Shown: positions 16,732 to 27,452, counted from the first letter of the stretch. The stretch is DNA of 64,000 nt from CAXMST01 sp963712765 (GCA_963712765.1 CAVQIX010000005.1:438577-502576), one strand, 5' to 3'. Translations and numbers: made by a program. The notes: generated by a model from the letters alone, not told the origin.

Positions 16732-17544
16732 ATGGCAATGACAGCTGGCGCCGACCGGGGTCACCGGTACTCCAGATTCGTCGCTCTCGGCGATTCGACG
16801 ACCGAGGGCCTGATGGACCCCGCGCCCGGGGGCGGCTTCCGCGGCTGGGCGGACCGGCTGGCGGAGATGCTGACGACCGACAACCCGGACCTGCTCTACG
16901 CGAACCTGGCGATCCGGGGCCGCAAGCTGCCGCAGATCAGGGCCGAGCAGCTCGAGGCCGCGATCGAGCTCGAACCCGACCTCGCCAGCGTACTCGGCGG
17001 AGTCAACGACATCCTCCGGCCGCGGGTCGAGACCGACCAGCGGATCGCAGACCTGGAGACGATCGTCGCTCGGCTGCGAGAGACGGGCGCGACGGTCCTC
17101 GTCTTCAACTACCCAGATCTCGCCTCCTCGCTGCGGATCGCCCCGGCCCGGGTGACGGAGCGGGTCCGCCTCTTCAATCGCACGATCGGTGAGATCGCCG
17201 ACCGCCACGGCGCCTCACTGGTCGATCTCGAGAACGACGAGATCCAGCACCCCGGCCTGTGGTCCTCCGACCGCCTCCACGCGAGCCCGGTCGGGCATGA
17301 GCGGATGGCGGCGCTTGCGGCGGACCGGCTCGGAGTCGCGAACCTCGCGGAAAGCTGGACGCGCCAACTCGAGGAGCCCGCTCCGCAACGCCTACCGATC
17401 CGGATCGCGGGAGAGGCCGTCTGGGCGGGCCGACACCTCGCGCCCTGGGTGCTGCGACGCCTACGCGGTGTCTCATCGGGTGACGGCCTGGAGCCGAAGC
17501 GCCCGACGCTTCAGCCGGTCACGCCTGCCGTCGCTACTGACTGA
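16732..17544 (+). CDS. SGNH/GDSL-type hydrolase
   Basis: 270 aa. All blocks are present: FVALGDSTTEG (nucleophile Ser in GDS), ANLAIRGRKL (block II Gly), LGGVNDIL (block III Asn) and SDRLHASPVGH (DxxH). It is a cytosolic-type esterase or acyl hydrolase, lacking a signal peptide. The C-terminal 50 residues (APQRLPIRIAGEAVWAGRHL) extend beyond the domain. The ATG at 16732 is chosen; an in-frame ATG lies 27 nt upstream. Divergent from the GT4 gene by 56 nt. Confidence 0.88.
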   Translation: MAMTAGADRGHRYSRFVALGDSTTEGLMDPAPGGGFRGWADRLAEMLTTDNPDLLYANLAIRGRKLPQIRAEQLEAAIELEPDLASVLGGVNDILRPRVETDQRIADLETIVARLRETGATVLVFNYPDLASSLRIAPARVTERVRLFNRTIGEIADRHGASLVDLENDEIQHPGLWSSDRLHASPVGHERMAALAADRLGVANLAESWTRQLEEPAPQRLPIRIAGEAVWAGRHLAPWVLRRLRGVSSGDGLEPKRPTLQPVTPAVATD

Positions 17545-17603
17545 GCGGTCGCACGCCCCTCGGCGCGAGAGGGTGCATCGGTCCCCCGCACTACGATCCG
17601 CCG

Positions 17604-18533
17604 ATGCTCCGGGAGACGATCGCCACCATCGCGCGCGGGTTCTGCATGGGGTCGGCCGATATCGTGCCGGGCGTCAGCGGCGGAACGATCGCGCTGCTGC
17701 TCGGGATCTACGCCCGGCTGGTCGCCTCCGTGCGCGCGGGCAGCTCCTTCCTCGGTGAGCTGGTCCGGCTCGACCGCGATGCAGCCCGTGAGTGGTTTGC
17801 CACGGTCGAGTGGCGGTTCGTGATCCCGCTCGTATTGGGGATCCTGTTGGCGGTCGCCACGCTGGCCGGGCCCCTGGAAACCCTGCTGAACGATCATCCG
17901 ATCCAGATGGCGGCCGCCTTCTTCGGGCTGATCGCCGGCTCGGTGGTGGTCGTGTGGCGATTGCTCGAGCACCGCGACGGCAAGCGGGTGGCGATAGCGC
18001 TGTTCGTTGCGCTGATCACCTTCGTCGCTCTCGGGATCCGATCGGGAGCAACCGAGGAGACGGTCCGCCAGGTCGAGGATCCGGCGCTACTCGCCTTCTT
18101 CGCCTCTGGGGCCGTCGCGATCTGCGCGATGATCCTGCCGGGGATCAGCGGCTCCTTCCTGCTCGTCCTGCTTGGGATGTACAGCGCCGTGCTCGCCGCG
18201 GTCGACGATCGCGACCTCGGCACCCTCATCGTCTTCGCCCTCGGCTGCGTGCTCGGCCTCGCGCTCTTCTCCCAGATCCTGCACCGGGCGCTGTCGGAGC
18301 ACTACGACACGGTGATGGCGGCGCTGATAGGGCTGATGGCCGGATCGACGCGGGTACTGTGGCCGTGGCCCGACGGGCTCGACTCGACGGTGATCGATGC
18401 TCCCGACGACTTCGTCCTGGAAGGGGTGCTGCTGGCGGCGGCCGCGGCGTCGATCGTGATCGGTCTCACCGAGGCGAGCCGCCGAATCGAGAGGCGCTCG
18501 CTCACCGATCGCGCCGAAGAGCTCCGCGAGTGA
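17604..18533 (+). CDS. DUF368 (PopT-type) undecaprenyl-phosphate translocase homologue
   Basis: 309 aa polytopic protein. The opening RGFCMGSADIVPGVSGGTIA and the internal repeat AICAMILPGISGSFLLVLLG carry the duplicated PG(V/I)SG(G/S) signature of DUF368. Members of this family have been shown to recycle undecaprenyl phosphate across the membrane for wall synthesis, alongside DedA proteins. The last 20 residues are charged and cytosolic. The assignment to this family is firm; the transport role is by homology. It sits next to an Rpf-like secreted cell-wall protein. Confidence 0.92.
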   Translation: MLRETIATIARGFCMGSADIVPGVSGGTIALLLGIYARLVASVRAGSSFLGELVRLDRDAAREWFATVEWRFVIPLVLGILLAVATLAGPLETLLNDHPIQMAAAFFGLIAGSVVVVWRLLEHRDGKRVAIALFVALITFVALGIRSGATEETVRQVEDPALLAFFASGAVAICAMILPGISGSFLLVLLGMYSAVLAAVDDRDLGTLIVFALGCVLGLALFSQILHRALSEHYDTVMAALIGLMAGSTRVLWPWPDGLDSTVIDAPDDFVLEGVLLAAAAASIVIGLTEASRRIERRSLTDRAEELRE

Positions 18534-18555
18534 GGATGAGGGGACGGGCGCGGCG

Positions 18556-18993
18556 TTAGCCGCAGGTCGGCCAGTGGTGGGCGCCGTCCTTGCGCTTCAG
18601 CGCTACGGCGACGACGGCCTGGGTCTTGTAGGTGAAGCGGACCGGATCGCCGCCGGGGGACTTCGGCGCCGCGCGCCAGGTGTCCTTGCGGAACTGGAAG
18701 GCGCCGCGATAGATGCCGCCGCCGCCGACCGCGCGGGGATCACGACCGGACTCGCAGCGAGCGGTCCGGTTCGCCCAGCGCTTCTGCCTGCGGCCGGTCC
18801 TGTCCCACAGGCGCGAGTAGCGCTGCTTCTCGGCGGCGGACTGCTTCCCGCCGCCGCCGCCGACCGTGATGCCGCCGCCGGCACTGGCGCTGGAAGCGCT
18901 GAAGCTGAGTGCCCCGACCACGAGCGCCAAAGCGACCGCGATCGGCGCGAGGAACTTCAGTTTCGGGTTCGAAGCGTGGTAGGCGGGGATCAT
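18556..18993 (-). CDS. Secreted Rpf/transglycosylase-like protein under c-di-AMP riboswitch control
   Basis: 145 aa from the ATG at 18991-18993. Signal peptide: FLAPIAVALALVVGALSFSA, cleavage probably after SASA. A Gly-rich linker precedes a transglycosylase-like domain with WANRTARCESGRDPRAVGGG, the catalytic-Glu ESG motif of Rpf/lysozyme-like muralytic enzymes, and YRGAFQFRKDTW (G..QF...TW). It would cleave peptidoglycan outside the cell, aiding growth or resuscitation. An in-frame ATG at 19015-19017 lies inside the closing stem of the riboswitch, so I prefer the downstream ATG. Convergent with the DUF368 gene. Confidence 0.85.
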   Translation of the reverse strand: MIPAYHASNPKLKFLAPIAVALALVVGALSFSASSASAGGGITVGGGGGKQSAAEKQRYSRLWDRTGRRQKRWANRTARCESGRDPRAVGGGGIYRGAFQFRKDTWRAAPKSPGGDPVRFTYKTQAVVAVALKRKDGAHHWPTCG

Positions 18994-19007
18994 TGATTCA
19001 GATCTAC

Positions 19008-19146
19008 GGTCTCGCATACGGGGTTAGCTGACGGGCTCGCGCCTAGAGCAGTTGGGCCGGCGCTACCCGGCTCTCTGGCCGGGACTCGCCCCAAGACAAT
19101 TGGGTCCCCCGCTACTCCGTCAGATCGACGGAATCTCTCAGCGGTT
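19008..19146 (-). promoter_or_regulatory. c-di-AMP riboswitch (ydaO/yuaA class)
   Basis: On the minus strand the conserved core is read in order: a CCGTC/GACGG hairpin, GCGGGGGACCCA at 19112-19101, GGGGCGAGTCC, AGCCGGGTAGCGCCGGCCCAAC in two halves, then GAGCCCGTCAGCTAACCCCG ending at 19019. These match the ydaO consensus blocks GGGGGACCC, GGGGUGAAUCC and GACAGCUAACCUCG. The aptamer ends just before the Rpf-like gene, a placement known for this class in actinobacteria. In known examples c-di-AMP turns the gene off, so wall hydrolase expression would follow the potassium/osmotic second messenger. Confidence 0.92.
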
Positions 19147-19190
19147 GGCCCGGCAGACTAGCAAACTGTGAGGAAGCCGTGAGCGCCGCC

Positions 19191-19218
19191 GCCGGCCCCC
19201 TCCTCCGTTGGGGCCGGC
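19191..19218 (-). terminator. Hairpin after the 39-aa basic gene
   Basis: GCCGGCCCC and GGGGCCGGC form a perfect 9-bp stem around a 10-nt loop, 15 nt past the stop of the small gene and upstream of the riboswitch. It would insulate the riboswitch transcript. Confidence 0.55.
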
Positions 19219-19233
19219 TCCGCTCCGGGATGC

Positions 19234-19353
19234 TCAGCCGCGCTTCAGGGAAGCCTTGCGGCGGGAGGCGGCGTTGCGGGCTGCACGCCTGCGCTGCTCG
19301 CGCTGCTGCGTCTGTGTTGCGTCGACGAAGAGCACACTCATCATCGCGTTCAT
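19234..19353 (-). CDS. 39-aa basic small protein
   Basis: ATG at 19351-19353 preceded by AAAGGA with 7-nt spacing, TGA at 19234-19236. The product MNAMMSVLFVDATQTQQREQ continues into a strongly basic tail rich in Arg, Lys and Ala (RRRAARNAASRRKAS, LKRG). It reads as one amphipathic basic helix that could bind nucleic acid or ribosomes. A terminator hairpin follows. It is divergent from the CGNR regulator with a 73-nt gap full of inverted GGTTAT boxes. Family unknown; the good ribosome binding site and terminator are the main support. Confidence 0.6.
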   Translation of the reverse strand: MNAMMSVLFVDATQTQQREQRRRAARNAASRRKASLKRG

Positions 19354-19426
19354 GGGTAGTCCTTTCGGTTCGACCGGCTGTAACCGGTCTCATGTGTTTA
19401 CTGGTTATAGCATAACTGGCTTTGAT
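19354..19426. promoter_or_regulatory. Divergent promoter region with repeated GGTTAT/ATAACC-like boxes
   Basis: This AT-richer gap holds GTAACCGG, CTGGTTATA, CATAACTGG and, just beyond, CCGGTTATG: four half-sites of one motif in alternating orientation, including the perfect GTTAT-AGC-ATAAC repeat. The arrangement suits binding by a dimeric regulator, plausibly the adjacent CGNR protein controlling itself and the small basic gene. Confidence 0.5.
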
Positions 19427-20023
19427 ATGTTGCCGGTTATGCGAGACACCCAGAGCGCACCCGGCCGGCTCGAGCTGATCCGGGAATTCGTCAACACCCG
19501 CGACATCGAGGAAGGAACCGATGAGCTCCTCGACACTCGATCGACGACAGCATGGCTCCGGAAGCGGGATCTGATCGGACCCGACGAGGGTTCCGACGAC
19601 CGAGACCGAGACCTCCTGATCACGGTCCGCGAGATGCTCCGCGAGCTGCTGCTCGACAACAACGCCGGCCGGGAAGCCGACCCTGCTGTTGTCGCCGGGC
19701 TCAACCAGGCCGGCGAGGGGACCACGCTGCAGATCCGGTTCGGTGAGGGATCAACGGAGCTGGTCAGCGACGCCGAAGGGGTGGCCGGTGCATTGGGTGA
19801 GCTTCTGGCGATCGTCCACGCCTCCCACCTCGACGACAGCTGGGGCCGGCTGAAGGCCTGTCCGGCCGAGGACTGCCAGTGGGCCTTCTATGACCGCTCC
19901 CGCAACCGATCGGCAACCTGGTGCCAGATGGGCGCCTGCGGAAACAGGTCGAAGGCCCGGGCGTTCCGCGCCCGGCGGCGTCCGCGGCTCATCGACGATC
20001 CGACCGTGATCGGGGGAGGATGA
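19427..20023 (+). CDS. CGNR zinc-finger (ABATE-domain) regulator
   Basis: 198 aa. N-terminal ABATE domain: LELIREFVNTRDIEEGTDEL. C-terminal CGNR zinc finger: LKACPAEDCQWAFYDRSRNR, then WCQMGACGNRSKARAFRARR; the four Cys (C..C and C...C) bind zinc and CGNR names the family. These proteins are presumed DNA-binding transcription regulators. Two in-frame ATGs, 19427 and 19439, are both possible; the second begins MRDTQSAPGRLEL as in relatives. The TGA overlaps the next start (ATGA), so the thioesterase gene is co-translated. Confidence 0.9.
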   Translation: MLPVMRDTQSAPGRLELIREFVNTRDIEEGTDELLDTRSTTAWLRKRDLIGPDEGSDDRDRDLLITVREMLRELLLDNNAGREADPAVVAGLNQAGEGTTLQIRFGEGSTELVSDAEGVAGALGELLAIVHASHLDDSWGRLKACPAEDCQWAFYDRSRNRSATWCQMGACGNRSKARAFRARRRPRLIDDPTVIGGG

Positions 20024-20733
20024 AGGTGGAGCCGATCCCGACCGCGGGACGCGTCTTCGAGCAGAGCAGGCTTGTCGGCCCGGCCGATGTCGGCCCGGAC
20101 GGCCTCAGCCACGCTGCGGCAATCGCGGACTTCCTTCAGGTGGTGGCCTTCTCCGACGCCCGCGACGCCGGGCTCGAGTCGACCAGGGCCTGGGTGGTCC
20201 GCCGAACCCTGATGCGGACCGAGCGCCGGCCTCGGTTCGGCGAGGAGCTACGAATTCGCACCTTCTGCAGTGGCTTCTCCAAGAGCGTCGCCGAGCGCAG
20301 AACCTCGATCGAGGGCGACGGTGGTGCACGCGTCGAGGCGGAGGCGATCTGGGTCCAGGTCCACCCAGAGACGCGAATGCCGTCCCGGTTCAGCGAGGAG
20401 TTCATCGCGATCTACGCCGAGGCCGCGGGAGGTCGGCGGGCGCGCTCCAGCCTGCGTCACCCGCCACCCCCTGCCGACCCGGGCGGATGCGAGCGGCTTC
20501 AGTGGAGCTTCCGCGCCGCTGATCTCGACATCGCCGGCCACGTCAACAACGCGGCCTACTGGCAGATCGCGGAGGAGTACCTGCCGGTCGCGGTCGAGCC
20601 AGGCGAGATCGAGATCGAGTTCCGTGGCGGCGCCGGAGTCGGTCCGGCGACCGTCCTGCGCTGCGAGGGGATGCTGTGGGTGCTGGACGAAGCGGGAGAG
20701 ACCAGCGCCTCGCTCACAGCAGCAGCCCGCTGA
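20020..20733 (+). CDS. Acyl-ACP thioesterase (FAT)-like double hotdog protein
   Basis: 237 aa. Two hotdog modules: the first has DGLSHAAAIADFLQVVAFSD and RPRFGEELRIRTFCSG; the second has ADLDIAGHVNNAAYWQIAEEYL, the D...HVNN.(A/K)Y motif of acyl-ACP and acyl-CoA thioesterases. It hydrolyses fatty acyl thioesters, presumably releasing fatty acid. Start ATG 20020 overlaps the CGNR stop; a GTG at 20026 has the better spacing to GGGGGAGG. Its last 20 nt overlap the convergent WS/DGAT gene. Confidence 0.85.
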   Translation: MKVEPIPTAGRVFEQSRLVGPADVGPDGLSHAAAIADFLQVVAFSDARDAGLESTRAWVVRRTLMRTERRPRFGEELRIRTFCSGFSKSVAERRTSIEGDGGARVEAEAIWVQVHPETRMPSRFSEEFIAIYAEAAGGRRARSSLRHPPPPADPGGCERLQWSFRAADLDIAGHVNNAAYWQIAEEYLPVAVEPGEIEIEFRGGAGVGPATVLRCEGMLWVLDEAGETSASLTAAAR

Positions 20734-22105
20734 TCTCCTCCAGCGACTCCTCCATGTAGCCGGCCAGGCTCTGCAGGTGCGGGAGCGTGTCGCGCGCGCC
20801 GGTGAAGCCGAAGTTGAGATACCCGTCGTAGCTCAGGCAGGTGATGTTGAGCGCCGTGCCGTGCAGCAGCAGCGACAGGGGCGAGATCCGGTCGAGCCGC
20901 GAGCCACTGAAGTAGAGGGGCTCCGGCGGCCCGGGAACGTTGGAGATGGTGACGTTGAAGGGAGAGGGCATGTGACCGCCGAGACCGGTCAGCAGCCCGG
21001 CGATGAAGGGGCCGTTGATCATCAGTGTGTACGGCGTCTTCGCCACCTGGGGAAGCCCTCGGAGGTGGTTCTTCGCCTCGCTCATCGAGGCCTGGATCGT
21101 CTCCAGCCGCTGTCGCGGGTCGGCGCAGTTGGTGGCGAGCTCGGTGACGACGATGCCGACGGCGGTGCCGGTGCTGAGGTCATCGGCCTCCCGCAGGTTG
21201 ACCGGGATGCCCGCGGTGAGCGGGCTCGAGGGCAGGGCGCTGTGCTCGCGCAGGTAGCGCCGCAGCGCGCTCGAGCTGAGATATAGGACGATGTCGTTCA
21301 GTGTCCCGCCGGCGGCGACCGCGAGGCGCTTGAGCTGGTCGAGCTCGCACTGCTGGGAGGTGAATCGCCGCTGCCCGCCCAATCGCTCGCCGAGCACGGA
21401 GGCGGGCGCGGTGTAGGGAGCGGCGAGGTGGTTGCTGCTCAGGCGGCTGGAGCCAAGCTCGGCCGCTGCCCGGCCGAGGCCCGTCAGCGTGCTCGCCCCG
21501 CCGCGGACCGCACCGGTAAGGCCTGCGACCACTCCCCCTCCGGAATCGTGCTCGACGGGATGGGGGTGCGAGTTACCGCGGCCCTCGCCGACGCTCCAGA
21601 ATGCGGGCGTGGTCTCCCCGGGATCGTCGGAGAGAGTCCTCAACATCAGCCGCATCGCGGCGACACCATCGATCAGCGAATGGTGCATCTTCAGGTAGAT
21701 CGCGAAGCCCCGGTCGCCGAGGCCCTCGATCAGATGCATCTCCCACAGCGGCCGGTGCAGGTCGAGCTGGTGGCTATGCAGACGCGATACGAGGACTCCG
21801 AGCTCTCGCTCGCCGCCGGGGTGCGGGAGCGCGGAGTGGCGCACGTGGTAGTGGAGATCGATGTCGGGGTCCTCGCGCATCAGCGGCAGGCGCGGGCCCA
21901 GGAGCGGCGCCTGCAGCAGCTTCAGATCCCAGGGCCTCGGCGTCCGGTGCTCGTCTCGGATCCGGTGGAACTGCTCGACCAGATAGTCGTCCGGGGCGCC
22001 CTCGGGCTTGGTGAACTCGAACAGCCCGCCGACGTGCATCGGAGTGTCACGGCTTTCCAGCAGGAGCCAGACGGCGTCGACGGGTGAGATGCGCTTCAGC
22101 GCCAC
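20714..22105 (-). CDS. Wax ester synthase/diacylglycerol acyltransferase (WS/DGAT)
   Basis: 463 aa, normal length. The catalytic HHxxxDG is MHHSLIDGVAAM (H141, H142, D146, G147); PLWEMHLIEGL, GGTLNDIVLYL and PFNVTISNVPGPPEPLYFSG are further family blocks. It esterifies fatty alcohols or diacylglycerol with acyl-CoA, making storage wax or triacylglycerol at the inner membrane face. Convergent with the FAT-like thioesterase gene; both act on acyl chains, but co-regulation is not implied by this orientation. Start ATG at 22103-22105. Confidence 0.95.
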   Translation of the reverse strand: MALKRISPVDAVWLLLESRDTPMHVGGLFEFTKPEGAPDDYLVEQFHRIRDEHRTPRPWDLKLLQAPLLGPRLPLMREDPDIDLHYHVRHSALPHPGGERELGVLVSRLHSHQLDLHRPLWEMHLIEGLGDRGFAIYLKMHHSLIDGVAAMRLMLRTLSDDPGETTPAFWSVGEGRGNSHPHPVEHDSGGGVVAGLTGAVRGGASTLTGLGRAAAELGSSRLSSNHLAAPYTAPASVLGERLGGQRRFTSQQCELDQLKRLAVAAGGTLNDIVLYLSSSALRRYLREHSALPSSPLTAGIPVNLREADDLSTGTAVGIVVTELATNCADPRQRLETIQASMSEAKNHLRGLPQVAKTPYTLMINGPFIAGLLTGLGGHMPSPFNVTISNVPGPPEPLYFSGSRLDRISPLSLLLHGTALNITCLSYDGYLNFGFTGARDTLPHLQSLAGYMEESLEEISGLLL

Positions 22106-22220
22106 GGAGCTAGGCCCGCTTCCTTGCAGGAGACGGAGGGCCTACCGGCGATGCGAACAGCCGAGCCATCGGGCTCACAATAGCCCGAATCAGCACCGCG
22201 GCCACGGCCCCGATCGGTCG

Positions 22221-24278
<2,058 letters not shown>

Positions 24279-24340
24279 AGCTATGAGAGTAACGAGGCCC
24301 CCGGCCCGGCAGATCAGCCGGGGCTGCGAGCGGCGCCTAC

Positions 24341-24360
24341 CTACCCGGCTAGCCGGGTAG
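24341..24360. terminator. Perfect 20-nt palindrome spanning a stop codon
   Basis: CTACCCGGCTAGCCGGGTAG is fully symmetric and contains the TAG stop (24349-24351) of the minus-strand cupredoxin-like gene. It lies 63 nt upstream of the PBP start. It may act as a terminator or as a dimer operator for the PBP gene. Confidence 0.45.
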
Positions 24361-26109
24361 CGCGCCCGAGGAGATCGCCGCCGGGTCGCCGGCCGCGTTC
24401 CCCTGCTTGCCGTTGTTCTTGCCCTTCTTCTTGCCGGCGACGCGGATCGATCCGCGCATGAACGGGTGGATGCGGCAGAAGTAGGTGTAGGTCTTGCCGG
24501 GCTTGGTCAGGGGCGGGGTCTCGTATGTGTCGGTGCCGGTTGTCACACCCCTGCTCGTGTTCTGGCCGAAGCCGAGCTGACCGGAGTCGAACTCGATCGG
24601 GCCGTTGGCGAGCGGGTAGCCGATTCCCGAGCCCTTGTTACACGGAGCCTTGCAGGAGGTGATGCTGTGCCAGACCTGATCCTCCTGGACCTGATCGACG
24701 AGCGCGTCGAAGTTGGTGAACAGCACGCTGGTTCCGGGCTCGACGGTGGGGGGCCGCATCAGGTTCTTGGGGAAGCCTCGACCCGCGGAGTAGCCGCCCT
24801 TGTCGTAGAAGAAGCTGCGAATTCCGATCCCCGACTTCTTGACCTTGCCCTTGCTGCGGAGCTTGCGCGGGTCGGGGAGCTTCAGGTTCGCGCGCGCCTT
24901 CTTGTCGATGTTCTCCTTGAGCCGACCGTGGGTGAGCGTGCCGCCACCCTTCCACATCTGCCGCACGGCCCTGGCGTCGACGAAGGGGTCCTTGGCCATC
25001 GGGTCATCCGCCTTGCTCCAGGCGAGCGGGAAGATCCCCATCGACTCGTACCACGAGGCCTCGCTGACGTCGTAGGCGACGTTGATGAACACGGTGTCAC
25101 CGCCACGGACCTTGACCCGCCAGTCCCTACGGGTGGCCTTCAAGCTCACGTCCCAGCTGACCGCGCCGGCGGGCTCGTAGTACTTCGCGTCAGAGCGGAA
25201 CAGGCGCTTGATCTCGGCTGGATCGTCTCCGTCCGTCGAGCCGGGATCGGGGCCGTCGCGCGCAACCTGCAGATCGACGTCCTGGCCGCCCGGATGCAGG
25301 TGGCCGGCGCCGAAGACCAGCGTGGCACCGCCGTTCGGAACCCTCCAGTAACGAGAGTTGCTGATCTTCTCCCGCTCCTCGTAGCCGGGCTCGGCGGGGT
25401 TGCTGGGGACATCGTCGGGGAAGACGAACTCGCCGTCGCCGTCGGTGTCGAACTTCTTCTCGGCGTCGAAGACCGGGTAGAGCTGAGGGGCGCCGGCGAC
25501 GTCGAGCCACCGCAGGTTGACTTCCTCGATGCCCTCTCGGGTGGCCAGCCCATCGGGCACCCAATCGATCATCCAGGTGATGTAGACCTGCCGCCCTTCG
25601 GAGGCGGTGAGGTTGTGGATCATCTGGTTGATCGTCCAGTTCTCATCGCCCCCGACCCTGAGCCCGTAGCCCGGCGGCATCTTCGCGATCGTCTTCTCCT
25701 CGCCGGCGGCGAAGGTCGGGCCCTGGCCCGGCAGAATCCATACGACGTGGTGGAGGTGGAGGTCGTAGACGGCCGGCGTCACGAGCCTGCCGTTGGGCTT
25801 GATCTCGACCATGCTCGGCTTGAAGCGGGTGATGTACCCGCGCTTGGTCGAGCCCTTGTCGAAGACGTCGGCGCTGCCGGGTCCGCTGACGACCTCCGCG
25901 TTGGGACAGGTCCGGCTCGGGTTGAAATCGTTCAGATTCTGGCCAGGGTAGATCTCGATCGCATCGGTTCGGCACTGGTAGGTGGTCATGCCTGGGTAGG
26001 AGGCAGCGCGAAGCGTCTTCTCCTTCGCGGCCGCGGGGGATGCGGAGATCCCGAAAAGCGCAGCCAGAACGAGGAGTAGGCCCCCTGCAGCCACTTTCCT
26101 CACCAGCAT
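24349..26109 (-). CDS. Secreted cupredoxin-like copper protein
   Basis: 586 aa with a signal peptide (VAAGGLLLVLAALFGISAS, cleavage near PAAA). The central part has a His-rich strand VYDLHLHHVVWILPGQG and another in AGHLHPGGQDVDL; this resembles the SURNod19-type domain, an assignment I hold loosely. The C-terminal region is cupredoxin-like: VWHSITSCKAPC, then YFCRIHPFMRGSIRV, which give the His, Cys-x4-His-x2-Met ligand set of a type 1 copper centre. Three short Lys-rich stretches end the protein. Role in electron transfer or copper binding is inferred; no oxidase partner is adjacent. Confidence 0.75.
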   Translation of the reverse strand: MLVRKVAAGGLLLVLAALFGISASPAAAKEKTLRAASYPGMTTYQCRTDAIEIYPGQNLNDFNPSRTCPNAEVVSGPGSADVFDKGSTKRGYITRFKPSMVEIKPNGRLVTPAVYDLHLHHVVWILPGQGPTFAAGEEKTIAKMPPGYGLRVGGDENWTINQMIHNLTASEGRQVYITWMIDWVPDGLATREGIEEVNLRWLDVAGAPQLYPVFDAEKKFDTDGDGEFVFPDDVPSNPAEPGYEEREKISNSRYWRVPNGGATLVFGAGHLHPGGQDVDLQVARDGPDPGSTDGDDPAEIKRLFRSDAKYYEPAGAVSWDVSLKATRRDWRVKVRGGDTVFINVAYDVSEASWYESMGIFPLAWSKADDPMAKDPFVDARAVRQMWKGGGTLTHGRLKENIDKKARANLKLPDPRKLRSKGKVKKSGIGIRSFFYDKGGYSAGRGFPKNLMRPPTVEPGTSVLFTNFDALVDQVQEDQVWHSITSCKAPCNKGSGIGYPLANGPIEFDSGQLGFGQNTSRGVTTGTDTYETPPLTKPGKTYTYFCRIHPFMRGSIRVAGKKKGKNNGKQGNAAGDPAAISSGALPG

Positions 26110-26216
26110 CCACGACAGTATTGCGGGTCATGCAAGTAGGCGCGCACAACCTCCCGAAACGCCCCAACGGCGGCGCGGCGCGACAATGGCACGGGCCCCC
26201 GCAAGACGCCCCGGAT

Positions 26217-27452
26217 ATGTCCAGATTCCTCCTGCAGTGCCACGCCCCCACAACCGGCCTCGCCCACCTCGGCACGGCGCTGGCGATTGGGCGCGAGCTC
26301 GATCGGGGCGGCCACGAGGTGACCGTGGCCTACGGCGGCTCCCTGCCGGAGCTGATCGATGATTCCCAGCTGGCGCGGATCGAGGTCGGGGAGGTGCCGG
26401 CGGAGCGTGAGTGGCAATCGAGCCGTTGGTTCCGCACCGCCGACGAGCTCGCGCCGGTCGTCGACTCCCATCTCGAGGCGATCGAAGCGGTCGATCCCGA
26501 GGTCGTCATCGCCTGCCACGGGGTCGCCGGCCGGCTCGCCGCCGAGCTCGCCGCCAAACCGGAGATCCACGTATTCCACTATCTGCACACCTCTGCCTAC
26601 GCCCGAGCCGTCAACGTCAATCGTGATCGCCGACGAGATCTGGTCCGGCCCCGCCGGGCCCTGCGGATAGCGAGGGCGCGACTGCGGGCGAGGCGGGAGC
26701 GCCGGCTTGCGACGATCGGCAAGGCGGTCGCGGAGCTGCGCCGCGCACGCGGTCTGCCCCTCGCCCCACGCGATGCGATCGCCGGCGTGCCGGACTCGCT
26801 GGTCGCGATCTCCACGGCGCCGTTTCTGGTTGCGGCCCGGGACCTGCCGGCGAACTGGCGCTACGTAGGCCCGGTCCACTGGGCGCCCGAAGCCCCGCTC
26901 CCGGGCGAGCCCGCGGGTGTTGGGCCGCTCGCGTACGTGACCCAGGGATCCACCGGCAGGCCCGACCTGCTGGAGCGCAGCGTCCGCGAGCTGCTGAAGG
27001 ACGGCTTCCGGGTGATCGCCACCACCGCGGACCTGCTCGATCCGGGGGAGCTGCCCGGCGACGATCGGGTCGTTGCAGCGCGGCTCCTGGACGGGGCGGC
27101 CTGCATGCGTGCCGCTGAGGTGGCGATCGTCCATGGTGGCCAGCAGACCCTGCTCGACGCGATCCGGGCCGGGACGCCGGTGGTCGCGATCCCGACCCGC
27201 TCCGATCAGATCGGCCAGCTCCACCGCATCGCCGAGCTGGGGATCGGCCGCACCCTCTACCCCCCGCCCCGCCTCCCCGGCGCCGTCGCGCGGGCCGCAC
27301 GGAGGGCTCTGCGGCCTCCAACACCGCGGAATTGCGAATCGCTGGCATCCCGGCTCGGGGAAGGCTGGGACGGCGCCGCCAACGTGGCCGGGCTCGCGAT
27401 CGGGCTCGCCGCCGGCTCCCCCCTCACGGCGATGACGGACGGGCCGCAATGA
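26217..27452 (+). CDS. GT1-family (MGT-like) glycosyltransferase
   Basis: 411 aa GT-B enzyme. N-terminal acceptor domain starts FLLQCHAPTTGLAHLGTALA; the C-terminal donor domain has YVTQGSTGRPDLLERSVREL, RLLDGAACMRAAEVAIVHGG and GGQQTLLDAIRAGTPVVAIP, the sugar-nucleotide binding region of UGT/macrolide-type transferases. The acceptor may be a natural product, perhaps a product of the neighbouring RiPP-like cluster. Start ATG at 26217, 107 nt from the divergent cupredoxin gene; the longer upstream frame has no domain support. Its stop overlaps the next start (ATGA), so it is co-translated with the nucleotidyltransferase gene. Confidence 0.85.
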   Translation: MSRFLLQCHAPTTGLAHLGTALAIGRELDRGGHEVTVAYGGSLPELIDDSQLARIEVGEVPAEREWQSSRWFRTADELAPVVDSHLEAIEAVDPEVVIACHGVAGRLAAELAAKPEIHVFHYLHTSAYARAVNVNRDRRRDLVRPRRALRIARARLRARRERRLATIGKAVAELRRARGLPLAPRDAIAGVPDSLVAISTAPFLVAARDLPANWRYVGPVHWAPEAPLPGEPAGVGPLAYVTQGSTGRPDLLERSVRELLKDGFRVIATTADLLDPGELPGDDRVVAARLLDGAACMRAAEVAIVHGGQQTLLDAIRAGTPVVAIPTRSDQIGQLHRIAELGIGRTLYPPPRLPGAVARAARRALRPPTPRNCESLASRLGEGWDGAANVAGLAIGLAAGSPLTAMTDGPQ

